64,000 nt of DNA from Siphonodentalium dalli. Its lineage: Eukaryota > Mollusca > Scaphopoda > Gadilida > Siphonodentaliidae. Position numbers and translations under genes: made by a program. Below, piece by piece: positions 41,197-52,271 of the stretch; position 1 is the stretch's first letter; each line of letters starts with the position of its first letter. Location of the stretch: positions 210,718,151 to 210,782,150 of the forward strand of contig CP136065.1 in assembly GCA_032622095.1 (NCBI GenBank). The letters run 5' to 3'. A model generated the notes under the pieces. It saw only the letters and a program-made list of their open reading frames with translations. It had not been told where the DNA came from and did no database searches.

Positions 41197-41780
41197 TAAA
41201 CTAGATCAACTTTATTCTTATTTTAATTACTAACAACTCTCCAATAACGAGATTTTGCATATCAAAACCATTGTTTATATGTAGACATTACTGTTACAGT
41301 AGGATTAATGATAAAAGTCCAATTAGTTCTATAAGATAACAAAGTTTAATGAAAACTTGATTGTAAACATGTGGAAGAGGTAAAAACATTGAAAAATATT
41401 CTGAAAATCATTTTCAGACTAAAATATTTGAACTTACTATGCAATTAGCGATGCTCATTGACAAATCACTGTAACAGTTTGATTATATAACAATGGTTTC
41501 AACACCTGAAATTTTTTTATTGGAGAACAATTAATAGAAGAACAAAATTTATCTATTTTTCTATGTTCTTAGTGGTGATGTTTTTACAGACTTTTATAAA
41601 TTTTATGCACATTTACCCACCACGGGTATCTTTGGTCCATTTAACGTCACATACTAAGATGGGTTAATACACACCAGGTGATATCGGTATGCCGGAAGTG
41701 CCTTCATCATATAATGAATTGATCCTCATTATCGGCAATATAAACCACATCTCATATCCACCCCATAGGTGAACAATCTC
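41197..41780. other. Unassigned stretch
   Basis: AT-rich. A loose long-range inverted relation is visible: CTAACAACTCTCCAATAACG (41231) faces TTATTGGAGAACAATTAATA (41517), CATCAATTTATAAAAGTCTG (about 40880) faces CAGACTTTTATAAATTT (41587), and ATATCAAAACCATTGTT faces AACAATGGTTTCAAC. It may be a degraded large inverted repeat around 40870-41610. Confidence 0.45.
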
Positions 41781-42778
41781 ATTTGGAGCCCGGATAAATA
41801 TTTCTTATGACTGACACACACAGCTATAGGGAAGTATCTGCTTAAATCTGACCCCAGGTATCTGCCGCAAGAATTTAAATGGCCGCTGTGGAATGCTCAT
41901 CAGAATACCTAGTGGTTATAGTCACTGATGTTTATATGTTTTAATGGTGTTGGGTCAGTTTTAATTTTCCAATCATTTACAGAAATAGCTCACAAAATTA
42001 CAGGAATTCCTGGGAATCCTAGTATAAAATACAACAATCTTTAGTTTCTACTGTCAAGATTGCTATCTTTTGTTTCATTTCCTGCCCCTGTCAATCTAAA
42101 ATATAAGCAGCATAGTTCTTACTTCTTTGAGTTTTTCCTTTAGATTTAGTATTGTGCCGAAATTCAGTGAATCCTATAGTATTAACACACCACGAACCTC
42201 ACTTGACTTATCTGATAACCTTTGTCCCAAAATATAAGTGTAGACGTTGTAGCCCCCATGACATTTTGTGTCTCCAACTCAAATTATTTATTATGCACCG
42301 ACTAAAATTTCACGCCTGAAACAACATATGTTGAAATTTTAAACTAGGAAATAGATTGAATTGTTCCAATCCTTATATATCTAGACTTATACATGTATAT
42401 ATTATTTTCTAGGCAATATATTTAGTATGGAGCATGTAAATAATTTTTATGATTGACAAACACAGCTATAGGGAAGTATCTTCAATCTGACACCAGGTAT
42501 CTGCGGCAAGAATGTAAATGGCCGCTGTGGAATGTTCATCAGAATACCTAGTAGTTATAGTTACTGATGTTTATAAGTTTTTATTGTTGTTGGGTCAGTT
42601 TTAGTTTTCCGCTCATCGATGGAAAGAGCTCACGAACTTGCAGAGGATTCTTATAAAATACAACTATATTTGGTTTCTACTATCATGGTTAGTGATATTC
42701 TGTTTTATATTCTGTGCATGCCAATTAAAAATATTAGCAGCATAGTTTATGCATCTTTGAGTTTGTCGTTCGATTTAA

Positions 42779-42943
42779 CCCTTTGAGTGCCAGGGGTCGA
42801 TCTCATCGGCCCTAAACCTACAAAATAAGTCTGTTAAAGAATATAAGAATAAATTATTAAAATGGTCGACTCGCATATATAAGAGAATGCATTGGCACAG
42901 GGTATATTGGTTGATACAAAAATCGGACCTGGCACTCAAAGGG
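42779..42943 (+). mobile_element. TTAA-C element, copy 2
   Basis: CCCTTTGAGTGCCAGGGGTC to GGCACTCAAAGGG, TTAA 42775-42778 and 42944-42947. Only the second arm of the hairpin remains (GGTCGACTCGCATATATAAG). Confidence 0.88.
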
Positions 42944-43063
42944 TTAATACAATTATTGTGCAGAAGAGGGTTATTGGTTATCTTAGCTGATATCCTTTGC
43001 TCCCAGATTAGAAGAGTAAACAATATAGCCCCATTATCGTGGCATTTTACCTTCTACTATTAA

Positions 43064-43342
43064 CCCTTTCAGTGCCAGGGGCCGATCTCATCGGCCCTAA
43101 TTTACGGTCTGGAAAATCGGCCCTAAAAAAATAAAAAAAAATTTTTTTTTTTTTTTAGATTTTAAAAAAATTATTAAAATTGTAAAAAATTGTAAAAAAT
43201 AATAACAAATGATGCAAAATTGTTAGGCCAATGCATTCTCTTATATATGCGAGGCGACCTATGGTCGACTCGCATATATAAGAGAATGCATTGGCACAGG
43301 GTATATGGGTTGATACAAAAATCGGTCCTGGCACTCAAAGGT
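43064..43342 (+). mobile_element. TTAA-C element, copy 3 (most complete)
   Basis: CCCTTTCAGTGCCAGGGGCC, GATCTCATCGGCCCTAATTT, an A/T-run linker, a full GCCAATGCATTC hairpin (43227-43294), ATGGGTTGATACAAAAATCG, GGCACTCAAAGG-T-TTAA. TTAA 43060-43063 and 43343-43346. Confidence 0.92.
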
Positions 43343-43431
43343 TTAATTATTTATCATGCACTGTTCAGCTGTATCATCCTTTTAAATTTCATACCTGAGA
43401 CAACAGAAGTTGGAAATTTACGACTAGAAAA

Positions 43432-43747
43432 TAGATCATGCCATAAATGTCTGCTCTGGATACGCCCGTAGAGATCATGATCCACCATTTAAAAACCTGG
43501 AACGTTGTGGAGTCGGGAACTTTATAACATTGAAAAAAATGACGCAGATAATATACATGTATTTCTTAGTAAAATACCTGTTCCTTAATGTACTTCACTG
43601 CAGCCAAAGGTCCCTTGTGCAGTTTGAGATTGCATGATTTAAGCGAATTTTATTAGCCGATTTCACAATAAACTTTGAATTGGTTTTTAATGGGTGGAAT
43701 ATGATCACTATGGGTGTAGCCAGAATAGAGAGTCATGGCACAATCTA
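43432..43747 (+). mobile_element. TAGATC-H element, copy 1
   Basis: Family definition: about 320 bp, ends TAGATCATGCCATGAAT(C)..CTCTGGCTA and the complement ...TAGCCAGAGTAGAG..TTCATGGCATGATCTA. Inner AGAGATCATATTC, ATTTCTTAGTAAAAT and GCATGATTTAGGTGACTTTG. This copy is flanked by a perfect 9-bp duplication ACTAGAAAA (43423-43431 and 43748-43756). The 9-10 bp duplications seen in three copies fit Mutator-like elements. Non-coding. Confidence 0.85.
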
Positions 43748-43808
43748 ACTAGAAAATAGATTGAAATTGTTCCGATAGTTTCATATTTCTGAGCAATATT
43801 TTATATAA

Positions 43809-43940
43809 CCCTTTGAGTGCCAGGGGCCGATCTCATCGGCCCTAAACCTACAAAATAAGTCTGTTAAAGAATATAAGAATAAATTATTAAAATTGTAAAA
43901 AATTGTAAAAAAAAAAAATCGGCCCTGGCACTCCCAAGGG
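43809..43940 (+). mobile_element. TTAA-C element, copy 4 (deleted)
   Basis: Counterpart of copy 2 in the duplicated segment: CCCTTTGAGTGCCAGGGGCC, CTACAAAATAAGTCTGTTAA, TCGGCCCTGGCACTCCCAAGGG. The hairpin is entirely absent. Left target ATAA, right TTAA 43941-43944. Confidence 0.85.
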
Positions 43941-44060
43941 TTAATACAATTATTGTGCAGAAGCGGGTTATTGGTTAACTTAGCTGATATCCTTTGCTCC
44001 CAGATTAGAAGAGTAAACAATGTAGCCCCATTATCGTGGCATTTTACCTTCTACTCTTAA

Positions 44061-44349
44061 CCCTTTCAGTGCCAGGGGCCGATGAGAGGGGCCGATCTCA
44101 TCGGCCCTAATTTACGTTCTGTAAAATCGGCCCTAAAAAAATAAAAAACATTTTTAGTTTTTTTTTATTTTAAAAAAATTATTAAAATTGTCAAAAATTG
44201 TCAAAAATAATAACAAATGATGCAAAATTGTTAGGCCAATGCATTCTCTTATATATGCGAGGCGACCTATGGTCGACTCGCATATATAAGAGAATGCATT
44301 GGCACAGGGTATATGGGTTGATACAAAAATCGACCTGGCACTCAAAGTG
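44061..44349 (+). mobile_element. TTAA-C element, copy 5
   Basis: Counterpart of copy 3: CCCTTTCAGTGCCAGGGGCC with an extra GATGAGAGGGGCC repeat, linker, full hairpin (44234-44301), GGCACTCAAAGTG-TTAA. TTAA 44057-44060 and 44350-44353. Confidence 0.9.
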
Positions 44350-44522
44350 TTAAGAACATAGAGCATGTGGTTGATATTCCTTTGCAATTAATTGTCGAAT
44401 AGGCCCCCTTGTTTTTGAAAGGTGATTAAAATAGATATTCGAAGAGTTGATAATTTATTCTATAAATCTAAGGTCTAGAGGTCGGATACAGAACGGGATT
44501 TGAAGTTGGCCATAACCACATA

Positions 44523-44735
44523 CAATAATGCCCTAAATAATTGACTCCTTAACCATAGCAAAATTATGGGTAACTTTTCAGGATATAGTCGGAAATATGG
44601 CTTGTTGCCATTCATCGGAAAGTGCTCACTGAGAGCTTTCTGATGAATGGCAACAAGCCATATTTCCGACTAAATCCTGAAAAATTACCCATAATTCTGC
44701 TATAGTTAAAGAGTCGATTATTTAGAGCATTACTG
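44523..44735. mobile_element. TA-E palindromic element, copy 8
   Basis: Full length, left end CAATAATGCCC, right CATTACTG-TA. Centre GAAAGTGCTCACTGAGAGC. Confidence 0.9.
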
Positions 44736-44736
44736 T

Positions 44737-45318
44737 ATATCCATGCTAACGACCATGGTTTGACACAATGACATTTCAAGTCTAGTACATTTATGATCCG
44801 GCATTCACAGTCGGAATTGTAAGCTTACCAACAGATTCATTCATGCTTCTTCCTGAACGCGACTGAAGTATCTGTCATTAGCTTCGCTGAAATCACTAGT
44901 CTATAGATATTAGTGACGATAACATTCCAGCAGCTTCCTCCCGTTATCACATCTGTTTGAAAAGATCAGCTGGTATAAAATCGAATATAAAGCCTTAAAT
45001 GTCATCGTGAATTTCCAGAGAAAATGTCAGACCCATTCCGAATACGATTGTCTAAAAGGCTTCTCTAGGCTGCACTAAATGTTGTCGGATGGTTTTTATG
45101 GTGCTCTCAGAAATTGCTGGTAAATTAGTATGTGTCTATGGTGCTGAGTTGCCAGTACTGTTATTTCTTGTTACGTAATTTGTGAAGAAATCCAGTTTCT
45201 GTTGATGACGTTTGACAGAATTCTCATTTCGTTTCTCGTGCATTTGTTAATATGATTGGGGAACGAGATTGCTTTATACCTGATATTTTGTACTTCTCAA
45301 CAGTAGGGTCAGCTTCTA
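44737..45318. other. Unassigned stretch
   Basis: No repeat family or exon recognised. Confidence 0.35.
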
Positions 45319-45322
45319 TTAA

Positions 45323-45701
45323 CCCTTTACCCAACAGAAGGGCCCTGTGCCAATGAATTCTCTTATATATGCGAGTCGACCATAGGTCGCCTCGCATATA
45401 TAAGAGTATGCATTGGCTTAACGCATTAAAAATTATAAAATTGTTAAAGAATGTAAGAAAAAATGGTAAAAAGTGTTAAAAAAAAGAATTTTTTTAGGCC
45501 AATGCATTCTCTTATAATAGGTCGCCTCGCATATATAAGAGAATGCATTGGCACAGGGCATAACTGTAACTATCACAATGTGGTCAAGGAGCCGGTTCCA
45601 ATGATATCCATATTTGTATGGTTCTATTGAGACAGACCGAAGATAATTTAGGCGGTTGAAGCTTTATTTGGCCGGTTTTGGCCGGTTTGTTGGGTAAAGG
45701 G
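45323..45701 (+). mobile_element. TTAA-B element, copy 8
   Basis: TTAA 45319-45322 and 45702-45705. Hairpin 2 has lost most of its first arm (CTTATAATAGGTCGCCTC); hairpin 1 arms each carry a point change (GAATTC, AGAGTATG). Confidence 0.92.
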
Positions 45702-45929
45702 TTAACTTATGGTAGGAATTTCTCTGATTTTGATTAATGTAGTGCCCTGGAACCTGCTTCCATAACTCCAACAGTACTTTTGTACCTGATTGTACTTTTG
45801 TACCTGATTGCCAAACAAAATACTGTAAAAAAAGACAGTAAAATCAAAGACATTCTTTCAAGGCAACATATTATCTTTAAGCCTTAAATTAAAAACAAAT
45901 TACCTGCTTATTTCACAACATCAAACTGA

Positions 45930-46400
45930 TATTTTTTAGGACTAGGCCACTACACCCATTTGAAGAATTCTTAATTAAACTATTACTGTCAAAATACTCA
46001 ACATTGCCAGCTGTGCCATTTGGTATGATTCTATGGTTCTAAACACCAGGTCTGAATTAAACAGAAATGTAAACAAACAATCCTTCCTTGGTCCCCAACA
46101 GATCATCAACGAGTGTCACTTTGTTTAAATATGATATGAAACACGTGGGTAGGGTGATCAGATAGAAATGGAGGATAATCTTGCTCAAAGTAGTTATTTT
46201 TTACTAATAATATATCCAAATTGACAACACATACCCCATCATTCTTATATATTTATTAAATTCATTGACTGTTGATGACAAAAATGTTTTCTTTAGTTTA
46301 TCGCTGAAAGTGGCGTCGCCGAATCGAAGTAAATATTTACAATTGACAGTAGTTCAGACAATGTTTTCTATGGAGTGGAACGGTCGATTTGCTTGAGATT
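45930..46400 (+). repeat. Repeat family I, copy 2
   Basis: Longest copy. 45935-46040 matches 50690-50770 (GGCCACTACA, CCATTTGAAGAAT); 46130-46400 matches 3055-3310 (GGAGGATAATCTTGCTCAAA, AAGTAAATATTTACAATTGA, TTTTCTATGGAGTGG). The two shared parts show the real unit is at least 470 bp. Confidence 0.6.
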
Positions 46401-46599
46401 TTCTGCGATATTAGTAAAATGCTACATTCCTCCAGTTGACATAGCAGCTGAATACTATCTTATCAGTTTAACGCACCTGATCAAGTCATAATATGTCTTT
46501 AATTTATAGCAAAGAATGGCATTTGTGTTTTAGCAATTTTGATACAAAATTTATTGAGATACCTGCATTGAATAAGTTTATTTGCTCATTTATTCAAGA

Positions 46600-47169
46600 A
46601 AAATGAGCAGACGACAGTATCATGTATAATGAAAATTTTATACAAGTACTGAAGGAGTCATTCTATGATGGGAAATGTTCAAATGAACTTTTTTGACGAA
46701 ATTATCTGAATATTTCCAAAGTTCCGGAACTTCTCGTCAACGAGCATTTAGTATAGAAACAAGCCTGAGTTTAGTTTGCATGTCATTTGCAGAATGAAGT
46801 CTCCAGAGAGTGAATTTAGTGACCCTATCCCGCATAGCAGGCTATTATCACTAAATTCACCCTCTGGGGACCTCATTCATGGCCTCATCTTCTATGGGAG
46901 ACATAGACAGATTGAAGTTCCCAAATAGTGAATATTGTGATGTACACCCATTGGGAACCTCGATTATGCAAGTGTCGTCTGCCAATTTGTGGATAAAGAG
47001 AAACTAAAAGAAATAGAATCTATGTGAAGATGTTTCTATAGAAATTTTATAATAAAGAAACTTTCCAGAGAAGATGAGGCCTAAAGCAAAATGAGGTCCC
47101 CAGAGTGTGAATTTAGTGATGTTAGCCCGCTATGACAGACCCACTAAACTCAGGCTTGTATAGAAAGGG
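46600..47169 (-). mobile_element. TTAA-F-type element interrupted by CAAG-A2
   Basis: ATGAGCAGACGACAGTATCA (46604), GAAGGAGTCATTCTATG, GGGAAATGTTCAAATGAACT, TTATCTGAATATTTCC, then ACGAGCATTTAGTATAGAAA, the CAAG-A2 insertion, and the duplicated TATAGAAAGGG. Start is uncertain. Confidence 0.6.
46760..47158. mobile_element. CAAG-A2 element, copy 4, nested in TTAA-F
   Basis: CAAGCCTGAGTTTAGTTTGC to AACTCAGGCTTG with a perfect 8-bp duplication TATAGAAA (46752-46759, 47159-47166). Complete centre (TTGAAGTTCCCAAATAGTGA, CTATGTGAAGATGTTTC). Right hairpin partly deleted. Confidence 0.92.
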
Positions 47170-47329
47170 TTATATAATCAATGACAATTCATTAGAAATG
47201 GTGCCATTTTTTCTTCAGTTAGTCGAGTTCAGTACATTGTAGAATGATTCTGCAGCATATTTCTCAAGGAACACCAACACATCCTCTCTTATGTTTTACA
47301 CTCATGAATAATGTTGATTGAACTGAAGC

Positions 47330-47960
47330 CTTATGATTTTCACTGGGCTTCAGTTTGTCTGGTATATTAACTGACCAGTCTATTACATAAATTATATACA
47401 CACCTGCCCCAACTTAATGCTTCTAGGACAACAAGCAATCCTGTGGGCATGTTTTACACTCCACAAATTATACTGATTCAATTGGAGTGTGATGATGGGC
47501 TTCAGTTTGTCTGGTATATTAACTGGCCAGTCTATTACATAAATTATATACACACCTGCCCCCCACTTAATGCTTCTAGGACAACAAGCAATCCTGTGGG
47601 CATGTTTTACACTTCACAAATTATACTGATTCAATTGGAGTGTGATGATGGGTTTCAGTTTGTCTGGTGCAGTAACTGATTCTGGTGCCTACAGGGAACC
47701 TCCGAGTATTTGACCAACATAAAAGTCTTCACTGGGAAATGTTTTATACTGCTGACATACTGATTGAACTAAACCATTCGTGTTCACAGTTTGTCTGGTG
47801 CAGTAACTAACTGTTACTTTATAAAGGATACCCCACTTAATGGTCGTACTAATATGACACCAACACAGCTTTTGGACATGTTTATATAAAGCTCTCATGA
47901 AATACACTGATTTGTACACTGGATTTTATGATTCTTACTGGGTTTCAGTTTTTATGGTGC
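47330..47960 (+). repeat. Satellite-like tandem repeat, period about 152 bp
   Basis: CTTCAGTTTGTCTGG recurs near 47348, 47500, 47653 and (degenerate) 47784 and 47942. The first two full units are nearly identical (TTACATAAATTATATACACA, GCTTCTAGGACAACAAGCAA, TCCTGTGGGCATGTTTTACA); later units are diverged. The 78-codon frame here is a by-product of the repeat. Confidence 0.85.
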
Positions 47961-47986
47961 CACAACCATTGCCTTATCAGTTTCAT

Positions 47987-48225
47987 TAGATCATGCCATG
48001 AACCACTAGTCTACTCTTGAGTTCACCTGTAGAGTCATATTCCACCAGTTCAAAACCTGGGAAATTTTTTAACTTCTTGCTGGGAATCTTATAACATCAC
48101 TGAAGGTTAAGATCCAAGTTTGTGATTACATGATTTATGTGACTTTTGTGAGCTGATTTCACTTTGCGTCGCTTATGATCATAAAATTAACAATTCATGT
48201 TTATCATGAAATATCTGCGGGCGTA
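47987..48225 (+). mobile_element. TAGATC-H element, copy 2 (right end lost)
   Basis: TAGATCATGCCATGAACCAC, CACCTGTAGAGTCATATTCC, GGGAATCTTATAACATC, TTACATGATTTATGTGACTT. No right terminal repeat; the last match is near GTTTATCATGAAATA. Confidence 0.75.
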
Positions 48226-48911
48226 CCCAAATTGGAGACTAACGGCATGATCTTAAGGTTTCAGGAGTGTGATTTGTTTCTATAAATACTGTCTCAATTG
48301 TGTTCCTGCAGGGTGTCTCATACCATCATATGGCAATGCCTTGTATCTGAGCTATAGTTAGGGTTATTCACGAAGATACAAATACTGGGAGGTGGGATTG
48401 CCTGAGGACAGAAATCATCCCTTTTCTTCAGGCAAAATCCAATTTTGAAACAGTATCTATTACAAATGCCTTGACGCCAGTTATATTAGGAAAGGGAGTG
48501 TGAGTCATTTATAGATATAATGATTTCTTGCAAATATTCGCTCCCGGGCCTTCATCGTCGTTATGTGACTGTCATTAGTGAGAAATTAATTGAAACATAT
48601 CAATTGATTTAGTAACAGAGTTCAATCCCTCAATCGTTTTAGTCGTAATGACTCAATACCTTGAAATCTCATCACATGTTTCTTCAGGTCAAGGGTTTGC
48701 GAGATGTTTGTTTTCCACCTTGGGGTCGATAATACATGTATATTAAAGCCCTATGGTGGTATTTGAATCACTATTTCATGATTTTATTTAAAATCTTGGA
48801 ATGACTAATAGGAAGAGAAAAGTGAACCTCGCTCATCTTCAAATTCTTCATCTTGCAATTTGCTGGGTCCATATAATATATAAGACATGTTAAACATTAT
48901 CACCTTGGACT
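48226..48911. other. Unassigned stretch
   Basis: No repeat family or exon recognised. Confidence 0.35.
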
Positions 48912-48913
48912 TA

Positions 48914-49050
48914 CAGTAATGCTCTAAATAATCGACTCCTTAAGTGAGAGCTTTCCGATGAATGGCAACAAGCCATATTTCCGACTAAATCCTGAAAAGT
49001 TACCCATAATTCTTCTGTGGTTGAGGAGTCGATTATTTAGAGCATCTCTG
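48914..49050. mobile_element. TA-E palindromic element, copy 9 (left arm deleted)
   Basis: CAGTAATGCTCTAAATAATC then a jump to GTGAGAGCTTTCC and a complete right arm ending CATCTCTG-TA. TA 48912-48913. Confidence 0.88.
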
Positions 49051-49521
49051 TATATAAACATTATCTTACTACACATCCAATGGTATAATTCAATTTGTTC
49101 ACACTCGCTCAATGTCTCTTGCTGAATAGACTGGTTCCTTGTCCAAAACTGCACTGAAAATGTAGTAACCTGACCCCTGAAGCCTTGGTCATAGCTGCTG
49201 GAATCGTGACCACTGACCAGCGCTGACCTAAGAGAACTCATTCCTTGTAACATTTGCATAAATCAATGAGATTTTATCTATGTTCATTCATCATCCCTGG
49301 ACCATTTGTTACCATTCTTTCATCTCCTGAGAGACATAAACTGATGTATCTGAGTTGTAAACAATCTCCATTATTCCATTTATGTCAGTCAATAATGTGC
49401 GTAAAAAAATAGGTTAGGAATGCCATGCATCCACATTCCTTACATTGCAGGACAGTACGTTTTATTTAATAGTGTTGGACAGTTGCTGGACAGTAGGTCG
49501 AATAGTAAAGTTAATTAAACT
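49051..49521. other. Unassigned stretch with a possible minus-strand frame
   Basis: A minus-strand frame from 49259 reads through 49051 into the TA-E element. A 58-bp piece, 49227-49170, lies between TTCTCTTAG and CAG|GTTACT and reads SALVSGHDSSSYDQGFRGQ. It is exon-like but unsupported otherwise. Confidence 0.2.
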
Positions 49522-49710
49522 CAATATATATGCGAGCCTCACATATATAAGAGAACACATTAGCCTAACAATATTTTCCTTGGCCTTGTAAGCCATGCAG
49601 TACATTCACTTATATATGTGAGGCTCCCAATAGGAGGCTCACATATATAAGAGAATTCACTGGGACTGGAAATTTAATGCTGCACCAGCGCAGCTCCCAT
49701 CATGAAAGGG
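49522..49710 (-). mobile_element. TTAA-D element, copy 5 (one end lost)
   Basis: Part of one hairpin (ATATGCGAGCCTCACATATA), linker TTGGCCTTGTAAGCC, a second hairpin (49605-49665, loop CTCCCAATAGGAGG), then TTAATGCTGCACCAGCGCAG and CATGAAAGGG-TTAA. Confidence 0.8.
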
Positions 49711-49714
49711 TTAA

Positions 49715-50689
49715 TATAATAACTAGCCAAACCATAGACAAATTATTCTGGATATTTGTTGTCTATGTTCTTATGATACAATAAATACAGTGGAAAGCCT
49801 AATTCAATAGAAGATATTTTTTTCCCCCCGAATGTCTCAATATAAAAAGATTTATTAAAAATAGCTTCATTTTCACAATTCTTTCTGACTCAGATTTCTG
49901 CTAGCTTACCAGCCAGGAATTCAATGATTTAATGTAAAATTGGTCATATTGGGTCAGAATCGATGGAATTCAAAACATCTCGACTCATTTGGCATGAGAT
50001 AAAAGAAGATTTAAAATTAGAAGCTAGCCTTTGAGAGTTTAGCAGTAAAGATTCATTATATGAAGAATTTTATTTTTGTTTTTGTCTGCCAAGATAGAAC
50101 CTAAGTTTGGAATGAGGTTTACTTTAGACTGAGAATATAGACTAAGTGTTTGGTTTTGCAGATGTGTCTGGTGAAGTCTAAATTGCTATTGACTGTCACA
50201 ATATCAGCGATTTGAAATAGATGCATACCCTAATGTTATGATATTATTGTCCTCCAGTGTATAAAACATTACATGTACCGTACTTCAATATATTTCTTGC
50301 GAGAAATCTAAATACCTGGAATGATTAGCTAATTGTTGGCATTTTCTGAGACTTGCAATGATAATTCAGCAGCAATAATCATTCAAGCTTGTTTCAAGCT
50401 GTTTCAAGGAGTAAATAACTTGTGAATGGCCATGTGATTGTGACGTACATGTACTAGTATATTGCTATATGGGGACTGTACTGGCGTCATTAATTAATTT
50501 TCATGATAATTACCATGTTGTTTGCATTGTTCATAGAGCACATGAGTGTATTTTGCACTAATTCATGGCTCAAATTAATTCATTTGTTGCATATATTCTG
50601 TTGAGTATAAAAGGAGATGGTCCCATAAATTGCCGGATTTAGTGTACATTACCCCTTTAAAGACATATTATAAGCTTTTTTCAAACTGT
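49715..50689. other. Unassigned stretch
   Basis: No repeat family or exon recognised; short echo AAGCTTGTTTCAAGCTGTTTCAAGG at 50385-50410. Confidence 0.4.
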
Positions 50690-51030
50690 TATTTTACGAC
50701 TCGGCCACTACATCCATTTGAAGAATGTATCATTAAACTATCGTTGTCGAAAAATTCAACAACAATTCAACAACACTGAATGTACCCTTTCGTAAAACAC
50801 AACATCTGAACTACGCAAAAATGTAAATAAACAGTCTGCAATTCGTCTCGAACAAATCACTGATAAAAAAGATGATAATGGTTTCTCTAACGAGATTCAC
50901 TATATTTGATTTAAATGATAGAATGATGTTGCATGCTGGTAATTTTTATACAAAATTAAATAAAAACATCTGCGTTGTGCAAGTTTATTCGCTATGTGCC
51001 CCAGTGGAGTGTTTAACATCACTTTAATAT
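50690..51030 (+). repeat. Repeat family I, copy 3 (partial)
   Basis: Shares GGCCACTACATCCATTTGAA with 45935. Also GTGGAGTGTTTAACATCACTTTAAT at 51004, which in reverse matches the edge of the 54.3-54.6 kb copy. Diverged between. Confidence 0.5.
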
Positions 51031-51175
51031 AACCATATAAACATAGAAGGTCTGGTCCAGTCTTTTTGAAAAGCCAATGGAAATCCAAACAGAGAGCAAA
51101 AATCATTAAAGATAAAAATCGCCTCTGAAATGTGTCAATTCTGAACAGGGGGATGTTGCTTTTCTCTACTGCAGA

Positions 51176-51274
51176 TAGATCATGCCATGAATCTGTATTC
51201 TGGCTAGTGCCTGTATAATATGGTATATGATCTCTATGGGCTTTAGCTAGAGTAGAAATTCATGGCATGATCAA
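51176..51274. mobile_element. TAGATC-H element, copy 3 (99-bp minimal form)
   Basis: Both ends (TAGATCATGCCATGAATCTG and TTCATGGCATGATCAA) with almost no interior. 9-bp duplication TACTGCAGA at 51167-51175 and 51275-51283. Confidence 0.88.
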
Positions 51275-51283
51275 TACTGCAGA

Positions 51284-51941
51284 TAGCAGGGCTACTTCCT
51301 ATGTATATGTAGAGTATATTGTACAATTACATGGAATACCATCTAAATGTAACATGGAACATGTTGGCTGAACGAACAACAGATGTCTTTCGGTGAACTT
51401 GTGACAATGAGTTAATTCTTGCCAAGATGATGAGCAAAAACAGAAGTAAGAAACAGCTGTTAACAGCACATAAGAACCGTCTTCACACATGGACCACAGA
51501 CGATTATTGTTCCAAAGGTGATACATAAATCCCAGGATGCATCTGCAGCAGGTCTTCGGTTACACGATGATAAATATTGTGCAGTCTTCTGGGCACAATA
51601 TATCACTGTGAATCTGAAGCCGTTCCAAAGACTTCTTTGTACTAGACGAGACCGCAGAATGGAATCCATGCCAGTTTGCGGCAGTTTTTTTTAGTTTGTG
51701 GGGAATCTTGTTTTAATTTTCTGCTTGAGGAAACATGATCTCACAGAATCATGTCAACATATGTGTGTAATATTTTTTGGCATGCCACATTTTATAAGAA
51801 GCAGACTCTTTCTCCAATGGGTGGTAGGTATATGGTGTATGGTAATGGTGCCACTAATTGAAAACATTTTATCTGCTGAAACAGGTCAAAATGCTCTCCT
51901 AAATAGCTCATTGCTTTGTGGTTAACTGGACCATTGGGCAT
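51284..51941. other. Unassigned stretch with minus-strand open frames
   Basis: Minus-strand frames at 51669-51460 and 51526-51299 (69 and 75 codons, cysteine-rich) and a plus frame at 51698 are not repeat-derived, but have no recognised domain or splice support. An unidentified transcript is possible. Confidence 0.3.
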
Positions 51942-51951
51942 CCTTTTGAAT

Positions 51952-52271
51952 TAGATCATGACATGAATCTTTACTCTGGCTAACGCCCGTAGAGATCATA
52001 TTCTACCTGTACAAGACCTTGGAACTTTTTTAAGTTTTGACAGGGAACCTTATAAAGTCGGAAAAAATAACGCGAGGAATATATTTCGTAGTTATTATCT
52101 GTTTCTTAATAATGTACTTCACTGAAGGTGAAGGTCCCAACTTTCATGATTTAGGTGTCTTTGTGAGCGATTTTGCTTCACGTTCCTTACAATTATACAA
52201 TTTCTCCTGGTAAATATATAATTCAATGTTTTTATACTATTAGCCATAGTAGAGATTCATGGCATGATCTA
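51952..52271 (+). mobile_element. TAGATC-H element, copy 4 (full length)
   Basis: 320 bp from TAGATCATGACATGAATC to CATGGCATGATCTA, flanked by CCTTTTGAAT at 51942-51951 and 52272-52281 (10 bp). Confidence 0.9.

Larger units (their letters stand above)
41790..44360 (+). repeat. Degenerate tandem duplication, basic unit about 640 bp
   Basis: Unit 1 from 41790 and unit 2 from about 42430 share CACAGCTATAGGGAAGTATC, AGGTATCTGC(C/G)GCAAGAA, AATGGCCGCTGTGGAATG, TCATCAGAATACCTAGT and GTTGGGTCAGTTTTA at an offset of 640. A second relation pairs 42779-43346 with 43809-44353 (offset about 1000), including ATACAATTATTGTGCAGAAG and ATATCCTTTGCTCCCAGATT. Units 2 and 3 each hold two TTAA-C elements at the same places; unit 1 has none. 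Confidence 0.75.

Noticed and set aside
42612-42640. CATCGATGGAAAGAGCTC shared with the TTAA-C-short interior (29379)
   Set aside because: The flanks match the tandem unit at 41960 instead; probably a coincidental short match or minor conversion, too short to interpret.
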